Source: Desulfobacteraceae bacterium (lineage in GTDB: Bacteria > Desulfobacterota > Desulfobacteria > Desulfobacterales > Desulfosalsimonadaceae). Taken from it: 7,973 nucleotides of DNA. The stretch covers positions 1-7,973 of the forward strand of contig JAGGYV010000351.1 in assembly GCA_021162325.1 (NCBI GenBank), in the 5' to 3' direction. Below, piece by piece: positions 5,501 through 7,973 of the stretch. The position numbers and the translations under genes are program-made. Under the pieces are notes generated by a model, which worked only from the letters and a program-made list of their open reading frames with translations, ran no database searches and was not told the origin of the DNA. How positions within the stretch are numbered: the stretch's first letter is position 1; each line of letters opens with the position of its first letter.

Positions 5501-7973
5501 GATCACCGCCAAAACGTACTGGCCCTATTGGGCAGACTCTCCAATCAGAAAATTTCTTCTTCCACCGTGAATGAAGCGCCATCGCTTTCCGGACAGGCCA
5601 TAAATACTGCTCCTGTTGCAGCGCAGGTTGCCAGGGAAAAGAATATCACACCTACCGGTCAAACGCCGCATTTGGCAGCTTCCAACCAGCACCCGGATTC
5701 TGATGGTCTTATTGCAACTGCCTCTCCGATCAAGCCTTCTGAGCCGATTAAAGAACAATTGTCCAAAGATAAAAATATCGCGTCGGCTACAATAAGAAAG
5801 GCCCCTGCACCATCAACCATGAGCCCTGAGCGTGTTGATCCTGCTAAAGATCAGTTTGCCAATGCGCAGTATATTGAACCGAGCGGCCCACAGTTCACCA
5901 AGGAACAACTCGAAATTTTAGCGTCCGGCAAGATATCAGACGTGTTTGGTGAGATGTTTAAGATACAGGATGACTATCCCAGACAGGTGCGCCTTCCCGA
6001 ATATCCGCTTCTCCTGGTCGACAGAATCACCGGACTGGATGCAGATCCCGGCCAAATGGGTAAGGGGATTATCTGGACAGAAACGGATGTCGTGGCTGAC
6101 GGGTGGTATCTCAATGACATTTACATGCCTGCAGGCATCACTGTGGAATCCGGCCAATGCGACTTAACCCTTGTCTCTTACCTGGGTGCTGATTTTCAAA
6201 ACAAAGGCAAGAGAGTTTACCGTCTGCTTGGCTGCGATCTTGTTTACTATGGAGAACCGCCGCGAGTGGGGGACACGCTGTGCTATCAGATTCACGTGGA
6301 CGGGCACGCCAACATAGGAGAAACCCGAATCTTTTTCTTCCGCTATGACTGTAGAATCAATGGAGAACTCCGAATGTCTGTGCGAAACGCCCAGGCAGGA
6401 TTTTTCTCTGACGAAGAATTAGGCGCATCCGGCGGCATCCTCTGGACTCCTGAATCCGGCGACCACAAACCCGAAGGCGATGCGATCGTTGATCCGCCGG
6501 TGGCAGAATGTATGCGAAACAAATTTTCCATAGACCAGGTAAGAGCATTCTCAGAAGGCCGTGTCTTCGAGTGCTTTGGTCCGGGTTTTGAATTAGCCCA
6601 AACCCATTCCAAAACACCTAAGATTCAATCCGGTAAGATGCTGCTCCTGGATCAAATTACCCGATTCGATCCCAAGGGCGGACCATGGGGTCGCGGTTAC
6701 CTTAAAGTTGAGAACATCATCCCGTCAGATGCATGGTACCTGGCCTGTCATTTTAAAAACGACCCCTGCATGCCCGGCACCCTCATGAGCGATGCCTGCC
6801 TGCAAGCCCTTTCGTTCTATATGACCGCTATGGGGCATACGTTAAAAAAAGATGGATGGCGCTTTGATCCAGTGCCTGATGAGATTTATCACATCAAATG
6901 CCGGGGCCAGGTGACGCCCAACAGCCAAAACCTTATGTATGAACTTTTTGTTGAAGAGATTATTGACGGGCCCTGCCCCACTATCTATGGGGATATTTTA
7001 GGCACCTGCGACGGGCTCAAAATTCTTCACATTCGCCGGATGGGCTTGCGGCTGGTGCCGGATTATCCCTTAGATTGCTGGCCCCACTTACTTGAAGGCC
7101 ATGTTGAGAAAAATGACGTTGCCAGAATCGGTGATATGGAATTCGGATATAAATCCCTGCTGGCCTGCGCATTCGGCAAACCATCCGAGGCATTTGGGGA
7201 TCTTGGGAAACCGTTTGACGGACCCCGGCATATCGCCCGCCTTCCCGGACCGCCCTATCATTTCATGTCACGGGTGTCGTCTATCAATGCAACAATGGGC
7301 GGCATGAAAGCCAATGAAACCATAGAAGTCGATTACGATATCCCCGCAGACGCCTGGTATTTTGATAAAAATGGAAATCGCACCATGCCCTTTTGCGTGC
7401 TGATGGAGGTCGCTTTACAGCCGTGCGGATGGCTGGCCGTGTTTGAGGGCGGGCCTGCCACATCAGATAAGCCGCTTTATTTTCGCAACATGGATGGAAC
7501 CGGCACCATAACAGCTGAAATATTTCCTGATGCCGGAACCATTCGCACCCGCACCACCGTCACAAAAATTATTAATTTTTCAGGCATTATTCTCATCAAT
7601 TTTGATGTGGAGTGTTTTATTAAAGACGTTTGTGTTTATAAAATGGAGACGGGATTCGGTTTTTTCCACAAAGAGGCCCTTGATAATCAGGTGGGGCTTT
7701 CCGCAACCGATGAGCAACGAAAATGGCTTGATGAACCGTGCGATTTTTTAGTTGATCTTACTGACAGACCAGAAAAATATTGCAATGCTGAACCCCGGCT
7801 GCCCAAGCCCATGCTGCTTATGATAGACCGCGTGACCGGATTCTGGCCTGAAGATGGGAAAAAAGGGCTTGGCCGACTCAGGGCTGAAAAAACCGTTGAT
7901 ATGAGTGAGTGGTTTTTTAAGGCCCATTTCTTTCATGATCCGGTTCAACCCGGCTCTCTTGGCGTTGAAGCCA
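1253..7973 (+). CDS. pfaC: PfaC/Pfa3-type PUFA synthase: KS-CLF-AT-linker-DH-DH, 3' truncated by window
   Basis: This is one continuous frame of 2240 complete codons that remains open at the window end. Domains in order: KS (residues 1-443; Cys196, His331, His367), Lys-rich linker (about 444-464), CLF (about 465-813; Glu644 where KS has Cys), AT (about 902-1216; Ser991, His1109), a linker of about 300 residues with a helical segment at 1384-1427, then four FabA-like hot-dog folds from about 1548 on. In the family, KS/CLF condenses malonyl-ACP with the growing chain, and the FabA-like DHs dehydrate beta-hydroxyacyl-ACP and can isomerise the double bond to leave cis olefins, without oxygen or desaturases. 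It is presumed cytosolic; no signal peptide or membrane segment is visible. The AT between CLF and DH matches the myxobacterial Pfa3 order, whereas gammaproteobacteria encode the AT separately as pfaB. No ACP is visible, so it must act on the ACPs of the upstream protein. The missing 3' end would complete DH2 and could add another domain. The product lipid is not determinable. Confidence 0.9.
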   Translation, partial: MSFEPIAIVGQSCVLPGALNPNELWDKIAAGENLLSRVPDGYWRTDPKLVMAPAGQNTKDITWCDQGGYVSGFESVFRPDGFAIPEEEISKYGHVVHWLLHTAREALNDAGYRNAKGINAGIVFGNLSYPSPLMSEFAESIWLDAQSDNFLKGNARQLANVKKPHAVNRFMSGLPAHIVARALDVNGGAFAIDAACASSLFAMKLACDKLHDRTADLMLAGGVQGSDDLLIHIGFCTLQAMSQTGRSRPFHKNADGLVPAEGGGFIVLKRLEDAVKAGDKIHGVIKAIGVSNDGKGHGLLVPSADGQIRAMQKAYQMSGIDPSQISLLECHATGTKVGDDIELESTRRIFDGLSDIPIGTIKSNMGHPITASGIAGLLKVTGAMKAGIRPPTLHVEEPTDKLKGSPFRLIKESEPWPSNGLRIAGISNFGFGGNNAHLILEEFDKGSYKKPPKTKSYKKPIKKTDIAIVGMGAMVASGTGIKDFTRTIFSGKSSLSEAEDGHMVGITGPFELPLMGLKFFPAALDQTLPQQLLMLKATMEALDDVAKFPNKQAGVFIGMGCDCEVTRSGMCWRLPQFVSDWVKGEKRTPQMKNQLNDWIEFIKDDQINPAREASAILGAMPNIVANRISSQFDIEGQCLTVSSEELSGIRCLELAVRSLTAGEIDAAIVGAVDISCETVHQTAVKEILNDQRQIPGDAAISLILKRTKDARSAGDKIYALLSDGVDKDQDPKLTLSLSLDESGQNITPLVGHAHAASGLLHVATAALACHYKALPAGAGNKALPWLSPHERSAKVTINALGGESSTVIVKEDKKTAAGHLLTDSIPLLYIYSGKDQTEILENLDKRHESDTGPARLVLVAQDSVALEELTQQTKILFKKEPNTRNIFLAKGIYYCNQPVEGELAFVFTGPAGAYPQMGRDLFLAMPELIEEVISRLGLDAKDTARWMLNSDNDEIQAPEIMLWRSSFLSQIHAVLTQKYLGLKPQAAIGFSSGESNSLFAMGAWQDMGQMLTDIKNNGVYTHEIGGDFNVAKRAWKSKSKKKVDWANYGILAPEDAVKNALDSEPLAHLIIINAPGNYVIGGDKNACERVIHRIGQHRAFPLTYNIVNHCPELSAYADNWRKLHRRKTKNVADVRFYSSSTCSHYHPTTEKSAQAIVDMATHVLDFPAMIENAYNDGVRIFLEHGPRSQCSQWIDQILKDKEHIAIAMDKRDRSSIDNIFHAMAQLKSAGIAVNYKEFKNLTLSSGKNISTSQPDNGKPIPTRVYKVHPSQIELPEISQTKREKTHITSITTDLTDKNNKSNLETSENKQVMGPAPPLPLVMEGIEMLTEQANDIDKKVIADEPQKATNPLLSSRNVPAEKSNTMIEGITDSLKDHSAMDLTPNNIVEHIAVQNAKVSQIHQEFLVQQASVHKNFLDHRQNVLALLGRLSNQKISSSTVNEAPSLSGQAINTAPVAAQVAREKNITPTGQTPHLAASNQHPDSDGLIATASPIKPSEPIKEQLSKDKNIASATIRKAPAPSTMSPERVDPAKDQFANAQYIEPSGPQFTKEQLEILASGKISDVFGEMFKIQDDYPRQVRLPEYPLLLVDRITGLDADPGQMGKGIIWTETDVVADGWYLNDIYMPAGITVESGQCDLTLVSYLGADFQNKGKRVYRLLGCDLVYYGEPPRVGDTLCYQIHVDGHANIGETRIFFFRYDCRINGELRMSVRNAQAGFFSDEELGASGGILWTPESGDHKPEGDAIVDPPVAECMRNKFSIDQVRAFSEGRVFECFGPGFELAQTHSKTPKIQSGKMLLLDQITRFDPKGGPWGRGYLKVENIIPSDAWYLACHFKNDPCMPGTLMSDACLQALSFYMTAMGHTLKKDGWRFDPVPDEIYHIKCRGQVTPNSQNLMYELFVEEIIDGPCPTIYGDILGTCDGLKILHIRRMGLRLVPDYPLDCWPHLLEGHVEKNDVARIGDMEFGYKSLLACAFGKPSEAFGDLGKPFDGPRHIARLPGPPYHFMSRVSSINATMGGMKANETIEVDYDIPADAWYFDKNGNRTMPFCVLMEVALQPCGWLAVFEGGPATSDKPLYFRNMDGTGTITAEIFPDAGTIRTRTTVTKIINFSGIILINFDVECFIKDVCVYKMETGFGFFHKEALDNQVGLSATDEQRKWLDEPCDFLVDLTDRPEKYCNAEPRLPKPMLLMIDRVTGFWPEDGKKGLGRLRAEKTVDMSEWFFKAHFFHDPVQPGSLGVEA
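2582..2644 (+). other. Lys-rich KS-CLF linker with a short internal repeat
   Basis: This stretch of about 20 codons joins KS and CLF and is made mostly of Lys, Pro and Ser. SYKKP occurs twice, encoded by near-identical DNA beginning at 2591 and 2618. It includes runs of A, among them seven at 2636-2642. It looks like a flexible tether. No domain is visible in it. Confidence 0.6.
2645..3690 (+). other. Chain-length factor (CLF) domain of the pfaC-type CDS
   Basis: This is a second, non-condensing KS-like fold. It opens with DIAIVGMGAMVASG and carries ANRISSQFDIEGQCLTVS followed by SEELSG, where Glu644 (3182-3184) aligns with the KS nucleophile Cys196. The GHAHAASGLLHVATAAL motif (His752 at 3506-3508) is retained, and it ends with ALGGESSTVIV. 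Loss of the Cys in a KS fold placed directly after an active KS is the signature of a CLF, which in the family pairs with the KS and shapes the chain-length pocket. At about 350 residues it is shorter than the KS. Confidence 0.87.
3956..4900 (+). other. Acyltransferase (AT) domain of the pfaC-type CDS
   Basis: The AT fold begins with ELAFVFTGPAGAYPQMGRDL. The nucleophile motif is AAIGFSSGESNSLFAMGAW with Ser991 (4223-4225). His1109 (4577-4579) in NIVNHCPEL fits the second catalytic residue, and FLEHGPRSQCSQWI fits the typical C-terminal part. The usual GHSxG motif is GFSSG here. I see no Arg within about 35 residues after Ser991, the region where malonyl-specific ATs keep the carboxylate-binding Arg. 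It may therefore handle non-malonyl acyl groups, like PfaB-type ATs. About 90 residues before it (3690-3955) form a KS-AT-type connector that includes PLLYIYSGKD. Confidence 0.8.
4980..5893 (+). other. Low-complexity interdomain linker with helical hendecad segment (within the pfaC-type CDS)
   Basis: About 300 residues between AT and the first DH are rich in Lys, Ser, Thr, Pro, Asn and Gln, without a recognisable fold. Inside, residues 1384-1427 (5402-5533) look helical: QIHQEFLVQQ is followed by SVHKNFLDHRQ, the same H-x-x-F-L pattern repeated 11 residues apart (His1401 and His1412). This suggests a short coiled coil, possibly for dimerisation or docking. No ACP phosphopantetheine motif in a proper ACP context is present. 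Confidence 0.6.
5894..7100 (+). other. DH1: FabA-like double hot-dog dehydratase (within the pfaC-type CDS)
   Basis: This segment holds two hot-dog folds. The first (from about residue 1548, FTKEQLEILASGKISDVFGE, then PLLLVDRITG) has WYLNDIYMPAGITVESGQ. It is five residues shorter than its partner at the site where the catalytic His should be, so it has Glu1632 but no His. The second (from about 1758) has WYLACHFKNDPCMPGTLMSD with His1833 (6749-6751) and Asp1847 (6791-6793), the complete FabA-type pair. A silent fold followed by a catalytic one matches the double hot-dog structure known for PUFA-synthase DHs. The expected reaction is dehydration, with possible isomerisation, of beta-hydroxyacyl-ACP. 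Confidence 0.85.
7101..7973 (+). other. DH2: second FabA-like double hot-dog dehydratase, truncated by window (within the pfaC-type CDS)
   Basis: The third hot-dog fold (from about residue 1964, FGYKSLLACAFGKPSEAFGD) has WYFDKNGNRTMPFCVLMEVA, which has Glu but no catalytic His. The fourth (MLLMIDRVTGFW, then EWFFKAHFFHDPVQPGSLGV) has His2225 (7925-7927) and Glu2239 (7967-7969), the expected catalytic pair, and is cut 2 codons later. The usual MPG is QPG here. The window ends inside the fold, so completeness cannot be judged. Confidence 0.82.

Overview
The window lies entirely inside a polyunsaturated fatty acid (PUFA) or secondary-lipid synthase locus. Two very large genes on the plus strand fill it almost completely. 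Both are cut by the window edges, and only 2 bases separate them. I see no RNA genes, mobile elements, CRISPR arrays or intergenic regions of any size.

Bases 1-1250 are the 3' end of a PfaA-type gene (Pfa2-type in myxobacterial naming). They encode the catalytic half of a ketoreductase (KR) followed by a PKS-style hot-dog dehydratase (PS-DH). The KS, MAT and tandem ACP domains expected in this family would lie upstream of the window.

Bases 1253-7973 are one uninterrupted reading frame of 2240 codons, still open at the window end. Its domain order is: active ketosynthase (KS, residues 1-443); Lys-rich linker; chain-length factor (CLF, about 465-813) with Glu in place of the KS cysteine; acyltransferase (AT, about 902-1216) with a GFSSGE active-site motif; a linker of about 300 residues containing a short helical hendecad segment; then four FabA-like hot-dog folds forming two dehydratases (DH1 and DH2). 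The fourth fold is cut just after its catalytic His and Glu. This KS-CLF-AT-DH-DH order resembles myxobacterial Pfa3. It differs from gammaproteobacterial PfaC, where the AT is a separate protein (PfaB).

Together the two proteins would carry out iterative anaerobic chain building. The upstream protein supplies malonyl loading, ACPs, ketoreduction and one dehydratase. The downstream protein supplies the second KS/CLF pair, an AT and the FabA-type dehydratase/isomerases that place cis double bonds. An enoyl reductase (PfaD/Pfa1-type) is needed and would be encoded outside the window.

The moderate base composition, with many A-rich stretches, does not suggest a high-GC myxobacterium. A marine or sediment bacterium such as a sulfate-reducing Desulfobacterota is plausible, because that group is known to carry pfa-like loci, but this is inference. 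The lipid product cannot be read from the sequence. The pathway itself is a known class. The less ordinary features are the integrated AT with its altered active-site motif, the regular alternation of His-less and His-containing hot-dog folds, and the long disordered-looking linker.
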